Positions 48,768 through 58,201 of a stretch of 64,000 bases of DNA are shown here, in pieces. The first letter of the stretch is position 1, and the number at the start of each line of letters is the position of its first letter. A program made the translations under genes and the position numbers. The notes beneath the pieces are model-generated. The model was not told where the DNA came from. It saw nothing but the letters and a program-made list of their open reading frames with translations, and did not search any database. The DNA is from Vibrio sp. Hep-1b-8 (GTDB lineage Bacteria; Pseudomonadota; Gammaproteobacteria; Enterobacterales; Vibrionaceae). The stretch spans positions 41,428-105,427 of the forward strand of contig NZ_QEWN01000142.1 in the NCBI RefSeq assembly GCF_006124995.1, written 5' to 3'.

Positions 48768-49487
48768 ATGATTTCATTAGAACAGGCAAAGCAGCTCGTC
48801 GAGCTATTAGAAGATGGTCAACAACAAAAAGCGGATCTTCTTGTTAAAGGCATATACGAAAACATCTCAAATCCGATGCTACAAGAAATTGGGGAATTGA
48901 CTCGTGACTTACATGAGTCAATTAAACACTTTAGCGTTGATGAGCGAATGAGCGAGATCGCCAATGACGAAATCCCAGATGCAAGGGATCGCCTCCAGTA
49001 CGTCATTGATAAGACCGAAGTCGCCGCGAATAAAACCATGGATGCAGTAGACCGTTGTCTACCCATCGCGGACAACCTGCATAATGGGCTTTTGCAAGTT
49101 CGTCCTCAATGGAATGAACTTATGCATGGTCGAATAGAGCTCGCCGAATTTAAAGCTCTGTGTCACCGAATCGACGACCTGTTAGGGGAAGTGGAAGGTG
49201 ATAGCTCTGAACTTAGGGGACAGCTAACAGAGATTCTAATGGCTCAAGATTTTCAAGATCTAACCGGGCAGATCATTCGACGTGTGATTACCTTAGTCAA
49301 CGAAGTTGAAGGTAGATTAGTCGAAATTCTGACTGCGTTTGGTTCTAGTCAGCTGGAACAAAGTGCACATAACAAGAACAAAGCATCGACAGACCCTGAG
49401 GGACCTATCCTTAATCCTCAAGAAAGGGATGATGCGGTTTCATCACAAGACGAAGTCGACGACTTACTCTCAAGTCTTGGGTTTTAG
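48768..49487 (+). CDS. cheZ: CheY-phosphate phosphatase CheZ
   Basis: Removes phosphate from CheY-P. The 239-residue mainly helical protein has the catalytic Gln in MAQDFQDLTGQII and the C-terminal CheY-binding peptide DEVDDLLSSLGF. The linker between them is longer than in E. coli (214 residues). The ATG at 48768 has AAAGG ten bases upstream and is preferred over a GTG at 48750 that lacks a well-placed site. It is part of the cheYZAB run, 9 bases before cheA. Confidence 0.93.
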   Translation: MISLEQAKQLVELLEDGQQQKADLLVKGIYENISNPMLQEIGELTRDLHESIKHFSVDERMSEIANDEIPDARDRLQYVIDKTEVAANKTMDAVDRCLPIADNLHNGLLQVRPQWNELMHGRIELAEFKALCHRIDDLLGEVEGDSSELRGQLTEILMAQDFQDLTGQIIRRVITLVNEVEGRLVEILTAFGSSQLEQSAHNKNKASTDPEGPILNPQERDDAVSSQDEVDDLLSSLGF

Positions 49488-49496
49488 AGGTAACAT

Positions 49497-51698
49497 ATGA
49501 GCTACGATTTAGACGAAGACATTCTTCAGGACTTTTTAGTCGAAGCGGGAGAAATTCTAGAACTACTCTCAGAGCAGTTGGTTGAACTAGAAAATAATCC
49601 TGAAGATAAAGATCTATTAAATGCCATTTTCCGTGGTTTCCATACTGTTAAAGGTGGTGCCGGGTTCCTGTCGTTGACTGAACTCGTTGATACTTGTCAC
49701 GGTGCAGAAAACGTGTTCGATATCCTGCGTAATGGCCAGCGTCACGTTGATGCTAGCCTTATGGATACAATGCTTAAAGCGCTGGATACGGTCAATGAAC
49801 AGTTCCGAGCTGTACAAGATAGAGAACCGTTGCCACGTGCAGAACAAGATCTGTTGGATGAATTGCATCGCTTAAGCAAGCCTGCATCCGCTGATGAAGC
49901 CGTCTCCGCTCCCCCTGTTATTGAAGAAACCGTTCAAGCCGAGCCTGTTATCCCTGAGCCCGTCATTGAAACACCGGCACCTAAAGCTGACGTCTCTGCG
50001 GGATCTATCGATGAAATTACTCAAGACGAATTCGAAAGACTGCTAGATGAGCTTCACGGTGCAGGAAGTGCTCCTGGCACATCTGCCAGCAAACCAGCCG
50101 CACCAGCGACACCACCTCCTGCGGTGAGTGCAGAGATGAGTGGTGATATCACCGATGATGAATTTGAGAAACTGCTCGATGAATTACACGGTGTAGGTAA
50201 AGCGCCAGGAGAGAGTGATGCTCCGACCCCGCCACCTGTGCCTGCACCAGCAGCCCCATCTATGGCTGGCGATAGCGATCTAATGACCGATGAAGAGTTT
50301 GAGAGACTTCTTGACGATCTTCATGGTTCAGGCAAAGGCCCGTCAATTGAAGAGCTAGATGCGGCGACTAAGCCTGCTGCCGCTAACCCTGCACCGGCTG
50401 CCCCAGTCAAACCAGCTGCGGCGCCACAACCAGCGGTAGCGACTGCGCCAAAAGAACAACCTAAACCGCCAGCGAAGAAAGAAGCCCCAGTTCCGGCGAC
50501 TCAAGCTAAAAAGCCTCAGGCAGAAGCGACCGTCCGTGTTGATACCTCGACACTAGACATCATCATGAACATGGTGGGTGAATTGGTATTGGTACGTAAC
50601 CGACTGCTCAGCTTAGGCTTGAATAGCAACGACGAAGAGATGTCTAAAGCGGTAGCAAACCTAGACGTAGTGACTGCTGACCTACAGGGCGCGGTCATGA
50701 AAACGCGTATGCAGCCAATCAAAAAAGTATTTGGCCGTTTTCCACGCGTTGTCCGCGACTTAGCACGTAGCTTGAACAAAGACATCACGCTAGAGATGCG
50801 TGGAGAAGAGACGGATCTTGATAAAAACCTTGTTGAAGCGCTAGCGGATCCATTGATTCACTTGGTGAGAAACTCAGTTGACCACGGCATTGAAATGCCA
50901 GAAGCGCGCGTTGCTTCAGGAAAACCAAGAACAGGTAAAGTGATCCTATCTGCATCTCAAGAAGGTGACCATATTGAACTGGCTATCGTTGACGATGGTA
51001 GTGGTATGGACCCTGATAAACTTCGTGGCATCGCCGTTAAACGCGGAATAATGGACGAAGACGCAGCATCACGATTGACGGATAAAGAGTGTTTCAACCT
51101 CATCTTTATGCCTGGTTTCTCGAGTAAGGAGCAAATCTCTGATATCTCGGGTCGTGGTGTAGGTATGGACGTAGTGAAAACGGCGATCAATACCCTCAAT
51201 GGCTCTATCGATATTGACTCAGAAATGGGCAAAGGCACCAAGATCACTATCAAGGTACCGTTAACACTGGCGATTCTACCAACTCTAATGGTAGGCGTTG
51301 CGGGTCACCCGTTTGCACTACCGTTAGCGAGTGTGAATGAAATTTTCCATTTAGACCTGAGCCGTACAAACGTTGTTGATGGTCAGTTGACAATCATCGT
51401 TCGTGAGAAATCTATTCCACTGTTCTATCTACAAAATTGGCTGGCACCTCGAGCGGGTAAAGTTGAACTGCGTAAAGGCCATGGTCATGTGGTTATTGTG
51501 CAAATTGGTAGCCAGCGTGTTGGTTTTGTCGTCGACACCTTGATAGGTCAAGAAGAAGTCGTGATTAAACCTTTAGATAATCTTCTACAAGGAACGCCGG
51601 GTATGGCGGGTGCGACAATCACTAGTGACGGTCACATTGCACTTATTCTAGATGTACCAGATTTGCTTAAGCAGTATGCCGCTGCTTCGCGAATCTAA
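49497..51698 (+). CDS. cheA: Chemotaxis histidine kinase CheA
   Basis: Core kinase of the chemoreceptor array, 733 residues. P1 carries the phospho-acceptor His49 in FRGFHTVKGGAG. A long Pro/Ala-rich linker (about 130-350) contains three copies of a short acidic motif, DEFExLLDELHG (near 175, 218 and 265). P3 dimerisation begins near 350, P4 ATPase shows NLVEALADPLIHLVRNSVDHG, DDGSGMD and SGRGVGMDVV, and P5 is the CheW-like end. No clear CheY-binding P2 domain is visible. In Vibrio the linker holds the segment (LID) bound by ParP, encoded downstream. Confidence 0.96.
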   Translation: MSYDLDEDILQDFLVEAGEILELLSEQLVELENNPEDKDLLNAIFRGFHTVKGGAGFLSLTELVDTCHGAENVFDILRNGQRHVDASLMDTMLKALDTVNEQFRAVQDREPLPRAEQDLLDELHRLSKPASADEAVSAPPVIEETVQAEPVIPEPVIETPAPKADVSAGSIDEITQDEFERLLDELHGAGSAPGTSASKPAAPATPPPAVSAEMSGDITDDEFEKLLDELHGVGKAPGESDAPTPPPVPAPAAPSMAGDSDLMTDEEFERLLDDLHGSGKGPSIEELDAATKPAAANPAPAAPVKPAAAPQPAVATAPKEQPKPPAKKEAPVPATQAKKPQAEATVRVDTSTLDIIMNMVGELVLVRNRLLSLGLNSNDEEMSKAVANLDVVTADLQGAVMKTRMQPIKKVFGRFPRVVRDLARSLNKDITLEMRGEETDLDKNLVEALADPLIHLVRNSVDHGIEMPEARVASGKPRTGKVILSASQEGDHIELAIVDDGSGMDPDKLRGIAVKRGIMDEDAASRLTDKECFNLIFMPGFSSKEQISDISGRGVGMDVVKTAINTLNGSIDIDSEMGKGTKITIKVPLTLAILPTLMVGVAGHPFALPLASVNEIFHLDLSRTNVVDGQLTIIVREKSIPLFYLQNWLAPRAGKVELRKGHGHVVIVQIGSQRVGFVVDTLIGQEEVVIKPLDNLLQGTPGMAGATITSDGHIALILDVPDLLKQYAAASRI

Positions 51699-51722
51699 AT
51701 CGCGAGATATAGAAGGACAAAT

Positions 51723-52841
51723 ATGGCGATCAAAGTATTAGTAGTTGATGATTCGAGTTTCTTCCGTCGTCGCGTGAGTGAAATAATTAACGCTGAGGCA
51801 AGGTTGGAGGTTATCGATGTTGCCACTAACGGTAAGGAAGCGGTTGAAAAAGCGTTAACTATCAAGCCAGATGTCATAACGATGGATATAGAGATGCCGG
51901 TCATGGACGGCATCACCGCCGTTCGAGAGATTATGGCTAAGTGTCCTGTACCTATCTTAATGTTTTCATCGCTGACTCATGACGGTGCGAAGGCAACGTT
52001 AGATGCGCTTGAAGCGGGAGCGTTAGACTTTTTACCTAAAAAGTTTGAAGACATTGCGCGTAACCGTGACGAAGCCGTCTCCTTGCTACAACAGCGCGTT
52101 ATTCAGATTGCTTCTAAACGTGCTTCAATGCGACGTGCGGTTGTTAGACCAGCGGTGACGAAGCCGACAGCTCCGGCTCCGGCAGCAGGACGTACACCAC
52201 TTCGTCCAGCTCCGACGCCAGCGGCAAGACCATCGGTTGCAACGCGATTTAAAGCGAGCGGTAAGAAGTATCAATTGACTGCGATAGGCACCTCCACGGG
52301 TGGCCCTGTCGCACTACAAAAAATATTGACACAATTACCTGGCAATTATCCTCATCCCATTGTTCTCATTCAGCATATGCCAGCGACATTTACGGCCGCT
52401 TTTGCTAGCCGATTGAACTCGCTATGTAAGATTCAAGTGAAAGAAGCGGAAGATGGCGATGTATTAAAACCGGGTGTCGCTTATTTGGCGCCAGGTGGTA
52501 AGCAGATGATGATTGAAGGTCGTCCTGGATCCGCCAAGTTACGTGTCATTGATGGTGGTGACCGCATGAACTACAAACCATGTGTGGACGTCACCTTTGG
52601 TAGCGCAGCTAAGATTTACTCTAACCAAGTTCTGTCAATGGTGTTGACTGGGATGGGTGCGGATGGTCGAGAAGGTGCACGAATGCTGAAAAGTGCAGGC
52701 GCGACAATCTGGGCTCAAGATGAAGAAAGCTGTGTTGTTTATGGCATGCCACAAGCCGTTGCAAAAGCGGGGATCTCTACCGAAGATTTACCGCTGGATC
52801 GAATTGCTGAGCGTATGTTAGTCGAAGTCGGTCTAGCATAG
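51723..52841 (+). CDS. cheB: Chemoreceptor methylesterase/deamidase CheB
   Basis: Adaptation enzyme that removes methyl groups from, and deamidates, chemoreceptors. The 372-residue protein has an N-terminal receiver (Asp10, phospho-acceptor Asp55 in TMDIEMPVMDG) and, after an Ala/Pro linker, a C-terminal esterase domain. The esterase has the catalytic Ser in GTSTGGP, His in IQHMPATF and Asp in GMGADGREG. It lies 24 bases after cheA and 9 before parC. CheR is not in this window. Confidence 0.96.
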   Translation: MAIKVLVVDDSSFFRRRVSEIINAEARLEVIDVATNGKEAVEKALTIKPDVITMDIEMPVMDGITAVREIMAKCPVPILMFSSLTHDGAKATLDALEAGALDFLPKKFEDIARNRDEAVSLLQQRVIQIASKRASMRRAVVRPAVTKPTAPAPAAGRTPLRPAPTPAARPSVATRFKASGKKYQLTAIGTSTGGPVALQKILTQLPGNYPHPIVLIQHMPATFTAAFASRLNSLCKIQVKEAEDGDVLKPGVAYLAPGGKQMMIEGRPGSAKLRVIDGGDRMNYKPCVDVTFGSAAKIYSNQVLSMVLTGMGADGREGARMLKSAGATIWAQDEESCVVYGMPQAVAKAGISTEDLPLDRIAERMLVEVGLA

Positions 52842-52850
52842 AGGTCATTC

Positions 52851-53627
52851 ATGATTGTATGGAGCATAGCAAACCAAAAAGGCGGGGTTGGTAAAACGAC
52901 GACCACCATTACGCTGGCTGGTTTGCTTAGTAAACAAGGTAAGCGAGTTCTCTTAGTTGATACAGACCCTCATGGGTCTTTAACCACTTACCTTGGTTAC
53001 GATTCAGACACTGTTGCCTCAAGCTTGTTTGATCTGTTTCAGCTAAAAGAGTACACCGAGCAAAGTGTGATGCCGTTAGTGATGAGATCCGATATTGAAG
53101 GTATCGATTTGATCCCTGCGCACATGTCTTTGGCGACATTAGATCGTGTGATGGGCAACAGAAGTGGTATGGGATTGATTCTCAAGCGTGCGTTATTGGC
53201 AATCAGAGGACACTATGACTATGTGTTGATCGATTGCCCACCGATTCTTGGCGTTATGATGGTCAATGCGCTTGCGGCAAGTGATCGTATTTTGATCCCG
53301 GTGCAAACTGAATTCCTAGCGATGAAAGGGCTAGAGCGCATGGTACGTACGCTGGCGATTATGCAAAAGTCACGCAATAAGTCATTCAAGGTCACCATAG
53401 TTCCGACCATGTATGACAAACGTACACGCGCCTCACTTCAGACGCTACAGCAGTTGAAGAAAGATTACCCAAGTCAGGTTTGGTCATCGGCAGTACCGAT
53501 AGACACTAAGTTCAGAGATGCCAGTTTAAAACACTTACCAGTGTCGCACTTTGCTTCAGGTAGCCGTGGCGTGTTTGCTTACAAGCAGTTGCTCATTCAT
53601 CTAGAGAGGTTGGCCATCGATGACTAA
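52851..53627 (+). CDS. parC: ParA-like ATPase ParC, polar localiser of chemotaxis arrays
   Basis: A 258-residue ParA/MinD-type ATPase with Walker A KGGVGKTTT at residues 8-16 and the DTDPHGS and DCPPILG blocks. In V. cholerae and V. parahaemolyticus the ParA-like gene at this place in the che operon is ParC. ParC is anchored at the pole by HubP and brings chemotaxis arrays there through ParP. It starts 9 bases after cheB and overlaps parP by 8 bases. It is not the DNA-partition ParA, as there is no parB neighbour, and not topoisomerase IV ParC. Confidence 0.9.
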   Translation: MIVWSIANQKGGVGKTTTTITLAGLLSKQGKRVLLVDTDPHGSLTTYLGYDSDTVASSLFDLFQLKEYTEQSVMPLVMRSDIEGIDLIPAHMSLATLDRVMGNRSGMGLILKRALLAIRGHYDYVLIDCPPILGVMMVNALAASDRILIPVQTEFLAMKGLERMVRTLAIMQKSRNKSFKVTIVPTMYDKRTRASLQTLQQLKKDYPSQVWSSAVPIDTKFRDASLKHLPVSHFASGSRGVFAYKQLLIHLERLAIDD

Positions 53628-54627
53628 CCACTCATCGCTCTCAAGCGAACAAGCGCTAGATGATTACTTCTCTGCTCTCCTTGAAGAGAGTATGGAAGGC
53701 GACGAGCAACAAATTGATACGCAGGAATCAATACTATCCGTTGTCCCTGAACCTGATTTAGAGCCAATAGAGTTAGAACCGTTAGTTCAGTCTGTGGAAG
53801 AAAAGAGCTACTACCGTCTTCCAACAGAGGAAATTGAAGTACCAAAGTTAGATGATGTCGAGCGTCTGCTTAAACAGCTTGAATCGACCAACCCTGTCGC
53901 TGAGTTAGAACTTGAAAAAGTGATGGAGCAAAATACGCTCAACATCGCTCAAGTACAAACCAAGCCACAGATCGAAGAAGTTCAAGAGTGGGACATCGAA
54001 GAGGTTGCGGTTGAAACTGTTGCCGAGCCCGACATTGTTGTTGAGCAAGAGTTTGACGCTCCTCAAGTAGAAATTGAACAGCCACAAGTGGATGTTGAAA
54101 CCGTCGCTGACGTTGAACCTCAACTTGAAACACAGTCTGGCAATCGTGGATTAGGTACTTGGCATTCGACTCAGCGGGAAAGCGATTTTCAGGTTCTGTA
54201 TTTTGACGTGAATAATGTCACTTTTGCCGTTCCACTTGATGAACTTGGCGGTATCCACCGCATTGCTGAACTGAACCATCTTATCGGTCGCCCAGACTGG
54301 TATTTAGGCCTTCAGACCAGTCGTGAAGCTCAGTTGGATGTTGTGGATACAGCAAAATGGGTGATGGCTGAAAAGCTCAAAGACGATAGTCACAAAGAAA
54401 AGTATCAGTACATAGTCATGCTCGGTGAGAGCATGTGGGGCTTGGCATCCACTGAGTTGATGGGTACCGAGTCATTGAACCCTGAAATGGTACGCTGGCG
54501 AGAAACGGCGGGTAAACGCCCATGGCTTGCTGGAATGGTTAAAGAAAAAATGTGTGCTTTGGTCCATGTTGAAGCATTGATAGCTATGCTTAATGCAGGG
54601 CTTGATGTCAAAGCACTAGATAGTTAG
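53620..54627 (+). CDS. parP: ParP, CheW-like array-positioning protein
   Basis: A 335-residue protein with an acidic, Glu/Val/Pro-rich N-terminal half (about 1-180, low complexity) and a C-terminal CheW-like domain (about 185-335, FQVLYFDVNNVTFAVPLDELGGI). In Vibrio, ParP links ParC to CheA and to receptors through its array-integration domain and blocks CheA dissociation from the pole. It overlaps parC by 8 bases. The N-terminus resembles the acidic region of HubP only in composition. Confidence 0.88.
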   Translation: MTNHSSLSSEQALDDYFSALLEESMEGDEQQIDTQESILSVVPEPDLEPIELEPLVQSVEEKSYYRLPTEEIEVPKLDDVERLLKQLESTNPVAELELEKVMEQNTLNIAQVQTKPQIEEVQEWDIEEVAVETVAEPDIVVEQEFDAPQVEIEQPQVDVETVADVEPQLETQSGNRGLGTWHSTQRESDFQVLYFDVNNVTFAVPLDELGGIHRIAELNHLIGRPDWYLGLQTSREAQLDVVDTAKWVMAEKLKDDSHKEKYQYIVMLGESMWGLASTELMGTESLNPEMVRWRETAGKRPWLAGMVKEKMCALVHVEALIAMLNAGLDVKALDS

Positions 54628-54664
54628 AACATTTATGCCGATTTAGGCTTAGAGAGGATAAGGT

Positions 54665-55159
54665 ATGTCTCAAACTAATGAAGTAGAAGTAAGAAAAGAG
54701 CAGTCTAACGACGAAGTGCTTCAGTGGGTGACGTTCCAACTAGAAGAAGAAACCTACGGCATCAATGTAATGCAAGTACGTGAAGTACTGCGTTACACTG
54801 AAATCGCGCCAGTACCAGGTGCACCTGATTACGTGTTAGGTATTATTAATCTACGTGGTAACGTTGTAACAGTTATTGATACCCGCTCACGCTTTGGTTT
54901 GATGGAAGGCGAGATCACGGATAATACTCGTATTATCGTTATCGAATCTGAGCATCAAGTCATCGGTATTCTGGTTGATAGCGTGGCTGAAGTTGTTTAC
55001 TTGCGTTCATCTGAAATTGACACTACGCCAAGCGTTGGTACAGATGAAAGTGCTAAATTCATCCAAGGTGTCAGCAACCGTGATGGCAAGCTGCTTATCC
55101 TAGTAGACCTTAACAAGCTACTGACCGATGAAGAATGGGATGAGATGGCTCACCTATAA
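54665..55159 (+). CDS. cheW: Chemotaxis coupling protein CheW
   Basis: A 164-residue SH3-like adaptor linking receptors and CheA in the array. Family blocks are QWVTFQLEEETYGINVMQVREVLRY, VLGIINLRGNVVTVID and the GILVDSVAEVV strand. The ATG has AGAGGATAAG upstream. Its stop codon overlaps the start of the next gene (TAATG), implying coupling. Confidence 0.96.
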   Translation: MSQTNEVEVRKEQSNDEVLQWVTFQLEEETYGINVMQVREVLRYTEIAPVPGAPDYVLGIINLRGNVVTVIDTRSRFGLMEGEITDNTRIIVIESEHQVIGILVDSVAEVVYLRSSEIDTTPSVGTDESAKFIQGVSNRDGKLLILVDLNKLLTDEEWDEMAHL

Positions 55160-55653
55160 TGGATACGAGTTGGATGACCAGTGCTCCGGTGATTGCCGGA
55201 GCGATAGCCTTAATATTGTTGTTTTTAGGCTTAGCGTTATTACGACTAAAGCGTGGACAAACGCGCTCGTCTGAGCATCTTCGTCAACAAAACCGCCATT
55301 TAGATAAAGAGCTGCAAAAAACCAATAAACAGTTGTTGGAAGTAAGATCCGTTGTGGTAGGACTTGGGCAACGTGTCAGTGAGCAGCAGGGTATCATTCA
55401 GCATTTAAACGAGCGTATTACCGAACTAGAGCAAGCGGACAATGATGGCCGCCTGTATTCTCGGGCGAGTAAGATGGTTCAACTCGGTGCTGACGTCAAC
55501 GAGTTGATTGAAGAGTGTGAACTGCCGAAAGCCGAAGCGGAACTTATGATGTCGCTACAAAATAAAATCGCCGGCAAGGAAAAGGTACCACCGCTAGAAA
55601 GCAGTCCCGAAAGACGAAAAATAGCGGAACGAAAGCGCAGTAGCAGACGATAA
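55159..55653 (+). CDS. DUF2802 domain membrane-anchored coiled-coil protein
   Basis: A 164-residue protein with one N-terminal membrane helix (about 9-30), a Gln/Leu-rich coiled coil (about 38-95) and a C-terminal DUF2802 helix-turn-helix-like segment (about 105-140, ASKMVQLGADVNELIEECELPKAEAELM). The tail is basic. The gene is regularly found as the last member of Vibrio and related che operons, but its role is not established. It overlaps cheW by one base and is followed by a terminator that closes the flagellar/chemotaxis run. Confidence 0.85.
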   Translation: MDTSWMTSAPVIAGAIALILLFLGLALLRLKRGQTRSSEHLRQQNRHLDKELQKTNKQLLEVRSVVVGLGQRVSEQQGIIQHLNERITELEQADNDGRLYSRASKMVQLGADVNELIEECELPKAEAELMMSLQNKIAGKEKVPPLESSPERRKIAERKRSSRR

Positions 55654-55661
55654 AAAAAACG

Positions 55662-55687
55662 AAAAAGTGCCTAAGGGCACTTTTTTT
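55662..55687 (+). terminator. Rho-independent terminator closing the che operon
   Basis: AAAAAGTGCC and GGGCACTTTTT pair around a short loop, followed by further T. Confidence 0.88.
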
Positions 55688-55845
55688 ATGTGTGTTTGTA
55701 ACCATTTAGTGGTATTTACTAAGAGTTATGCTTAATTATTAACAGATTCTTACTTAGTTTCGTGATTCGTATAGGTCTAATTCTGTTTTGAGATGAAAAG
55801 GGTGTGGTAAGATACACCTTCGTAGTTTATCTAGTGATCCCACAA

Positions 55846-56466
55846 ATGTTAGAAGTATCTCAATTGACAGCGATAAGAGACGAAAGAGTTCTCTTTGAAT
55901 CTTTGTCTTTTACGATTAATTCCGGAGAGTTAGTTCAAGTTGAAGGAAGAAATGGTACAGGCAAAACCACGCTGCTTCGTATTATTACCGGGCTTGGTGA
56001 TCGCGATAACGGTAGCATAAGCTGGAATGGTGAAGAGATTGAATCGAGTCGGGATCTATTTCATCAGGATTTACTCTTTCTCGGTCACCAGACTGGGGTG
56101 AAACGCGAGCTTACTGCTTACGAAAATCTACGTTTTTATCTAAGCATTCATTCAAGTCAACCTTATGACAAACACACAATTTATAACGCGTTAACAAAAG
56201 TGGGCCTGGCTGGGCGTGAAGATGTTCCTGTCGGTCAGCTTTCTGCCGGACAACAACGACGCGTAGCGCTAGCAAGATTGTGGTTAAGCGATCATAAACT
56301 TTGGATTCTGGATGAACCACTCACTGCAATAGACAAGCAGGGCGTAAAGGTGCTTGAATCACTGTTTTTGCAGCATGCGGAAAGTGGCGGCATTGTTATG
56401 TTTACCACGCACCAAGACATGTTCGCAGACAACCCAAAACTTAGAAAAATTAAATTGGGTGATTAA
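55846..56466 (+). CDS. ccmA: Cytochrome c maturation ATPase CcmA
   Basis: ATPase of the CcmABCD complex, which drives release of haem-loaded CcmE. The 206-residue protein matches E. coli (207). Walker A is GRNGTGKTTLL, the signature LSAGQQRRVALARL, and Walker B LWILDEPLTAID. The ATG at 55846 (MLEVSQLTAIRDERVLF) is chosen because an in-frame start 14 codons upstream falls in the promoter region. It is the first gene of ccmABCDEFGHI and is separated from the che operon by a terminator. Confidence 0.96.
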   Translation: MLEVSQLTAIRDERVLFESLSFTINSGELVQVEGRNGTGKTTLLRIITGLGDRDNGSISWNGEEIESSRDLFHQDLLFLGHQTGVKRELTAYENLRFYLSIHSSQPYDKHTIYNALTKVGLAGREDVPVGQLSAGQQRRVALARLWLSDHKLWILDEPLTAIDKQGVKVLESLFLQHAESGGIVMFTTHQDMFADNPKLRKIKLGD

Positions 56467-56468
56467 CC

Positions 56469-57137
56469 ATGTTTGGCACTATTAATAGCATTATCAGACG
56501 TGAGCTTCTTATCGCTTTTCGCCGACAAGCCGATATTTTTAACCCGCTGTGGTTTTTTATTATCGTGATTACTCTATTTCCTCTCAGTATTGGTCCTGAG
56601 CCAAATTTATTAGCCCGAATAGCCGCAGGTATTGTTTGGGTTGCAGCCTTACTTTCTGCTCTTCTTTCACTCGAGCGATTATTCCGTGATGATTTTCAAG
56701 ACGGTGCATTGGAACAAATGATGCTAATGCCTGTCCCATTGCCTATCGTAGTGATATCTAAAGTGATCGCCCATTGGCTATTGACAGGGTTGCCTCTGAT
56801 ATTGATTAGCCCGTTGTTGTCTGTTCTCTTGTCGTTGGATTTCAACACTTGGTCAGCGGTTGTTTTAACCTTGTTGGTCGGTACGCCAACATTGAGCTTT
56901 ATCGGCGCGATTGGTGTGGCGCTAACGGTGGGGTTACAAAAAGGAGGGGTTTTGTTGAGCTTATTGGTTCTTCCTCTCTATATTCCGATCCTTATTTTTG
57001 CGACATCAGCGATTGATGCCGCTTCATTGGGAATGGCGTACAACGGTCAATTAGCAATATTAGGCGCGATGTTTATCGGAGCAATGACGCTAACCCCGTT
57101 TGCAATCAGTGCCGCACTTCGAGTAAGTGTAAATTAG
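56469..57137 (+). CDS. ccmB: Haem exporter subunit CcmB
   Basis: Six-helix inner-membrane partner of CcmA, 222 residues (E. coli 220). The N-terminal block RRELLIAFRRQADIFNPLWFF and the middle EQMMLMPVPLP are characteristic. It begins 2 bases after the ccmA stop. Confidence 0.96.
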   Translation: MFGTINSIIRRELLIAFRRQADIFNPLWFFIIVITLFPLSIGPEPNLLARIAAGIVWVAALLSALLSLERLFRDDFQDGALEQMMLMPVPLPIVVISKVIAHWLLTGLPLILISPLLSVLLSLDFNTWSAVVLTLLVGTPTLSFIGAIGVALTVGLQKGGVLLSLLVLPLYIPILIFATSAIDAASLGMAYNGQLAILGAMFIGAMTLTPFAISAALRVSVN

Positions 57138-57239
57138 ATGATTTCGATCAAGCACGAGTTTTCCCCTTTATATAAATTACAAAACTAATAATTGTTTAAC
57201 AAATAGTTAGACAAACCTGAAGTAAGAGTGAGATCAACA

Positions 57240-57992
57240 ATGTGGAAATGGCTCCATCCTTATGCCAAGCCTGAGTCAGCTTATCAGTTATGCGGTAAGC
57301 TCTTGCCATGGTTCTCTGTACTAGCACTGCTATGTTTATCTGTCGGTACTGTATGGGGGCTTGCCTACGCACCTTCTGATTACCAGCAAGGCGATAGTTT
57401 CCGAATTATTTATATTCACGTACCAGCCGCGATTTGGTCTATGGGTGTCTACATGTCGATGGCGATAGCCGCATTCATCGGCATTGTTTGGCAAGTACGT
57501 TTATCGGATATGGCAGCATCGGCCATGGCACCAATCGGTGCAGTGTATACCTTCATTGCTCTGATCACTGGCGCAATTTGGGGTAAGCCGATGTGGGGGA
57601 CTTGGTGGGTATGGGATGCACGACTTACCGCTGAACTGATCCTGCTATTTTTGTACCTAGGTGTGATTGCTCTTTACCATGCATTCGATGACCAGAAAAC
57701 AGCGGCTAAGGCTGCGGGCATTCTTGCCATCGTTGGTGTCGTCAATCTGCCTATCATTCACTTCTCAGTAGAATGGTGGAATACGCTTCACCAAGGCGCA
57801 ACGATTACAAAATTTGAAAAGCCATCGATTTCTAACGATATGCTTTGGCCGCTATTACTGAACATTTTCGGTTTTGCCTTCTTCTTTGGTTCACTGGCTA
57901 TGATCCGCTTACGCAACGAGATCATAAGCAAAGAGAGCCACCGTCCTTGGGTGGTGAAGCTGGCGGCGGATAAATCTCAGAGAGGGAGTTAA
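57240..57992 (+). CDS. ccmC: Haem handling protein CcmC
   Basis: Inner-membrane protein that attaches haem to CcmE. The 250-residue protein has six helices and the tryptophan-rich WWD block WGTWWVWDARLTAELIL, flanked by the two conserved His that bind haem (YIHVPAAIWS and the later HFSVEWWNTLHQG). I prefer the ATG at 57240 (MWKWLHPYAKP) over an in-frame GTG at 57228; both are possible. It lies about 100 bases after ccmB, the widest gap within the operon. Confidence 0.95.
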   Translation: MWKWLHPYAKPESAYQLCGKLLPWFSVLALLCLSVGTVWGLAYAPSDYQQGDSFRIIYIHVPAAIWSMGVYMSMAIAAFIGIVWQVRLSDMAASAMAPIGAVYTFIALITGAIWGKPMWGTWWVWDARLTAELILLFLYLGVIALYHAFDDQKTAAKAAGILAIVGVVNLPIIHFSVEWWNTLHQGATITKFEKPSISNDMLWPLLLNIFGFAFFFGSLAMIRLRNEIISKESHRPWVVKLAADKSQRGS

Positions 57993-57994
57993 AC

Positions 57995-58201
57995 ATGCAT
58001 TTTGAATCTTTGAGTGACTTCTTGGCTATGGGTGGCTATGCAGGATATGTGTGGACAGCGTTTGGTGTCACGTTTGGTGCCATGCTGATTTTACTGGTTG
58101 TCAGCCTGCGTCGTGGCCGTTCGCTACTTAATGAAGTTCAAGCAAAAGTGGATAGACAAGCTCGTATAGATGCAGCTAAAAATTTGGAGAACACACTATG
58201 A
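57995..58201 (+). CDS. ccmD: Small haem exporter subunit CcmD
   Basis: A 68-residue protein with one membrane helix (about 15-38) and a basic cytoplasmic tail, typical of CcmD. It stabilises CcmC-CcmE and takes part in CcmE release. The N-terminal MHFESLSDFLAMGGYAGYVW pattern matches the family. It starts 2 bases after ccmC and overlaps ccmE by 4 bases (ATGA). Confidence 0.93.
   Translation: MHFESLSDFLAMGGYAGYVWTAFGVTFGAMLILLVVSLRRGRSLLNEVQAKVDRQARIDAAKNLENTL

Noticed and set aside
52851..53627. A chromosome or plasmid partition parA
   Set aside because: No parB or parS-like repeats next to it; its place between cheB and a CheW-like gene identifies chemotaxis ParC.
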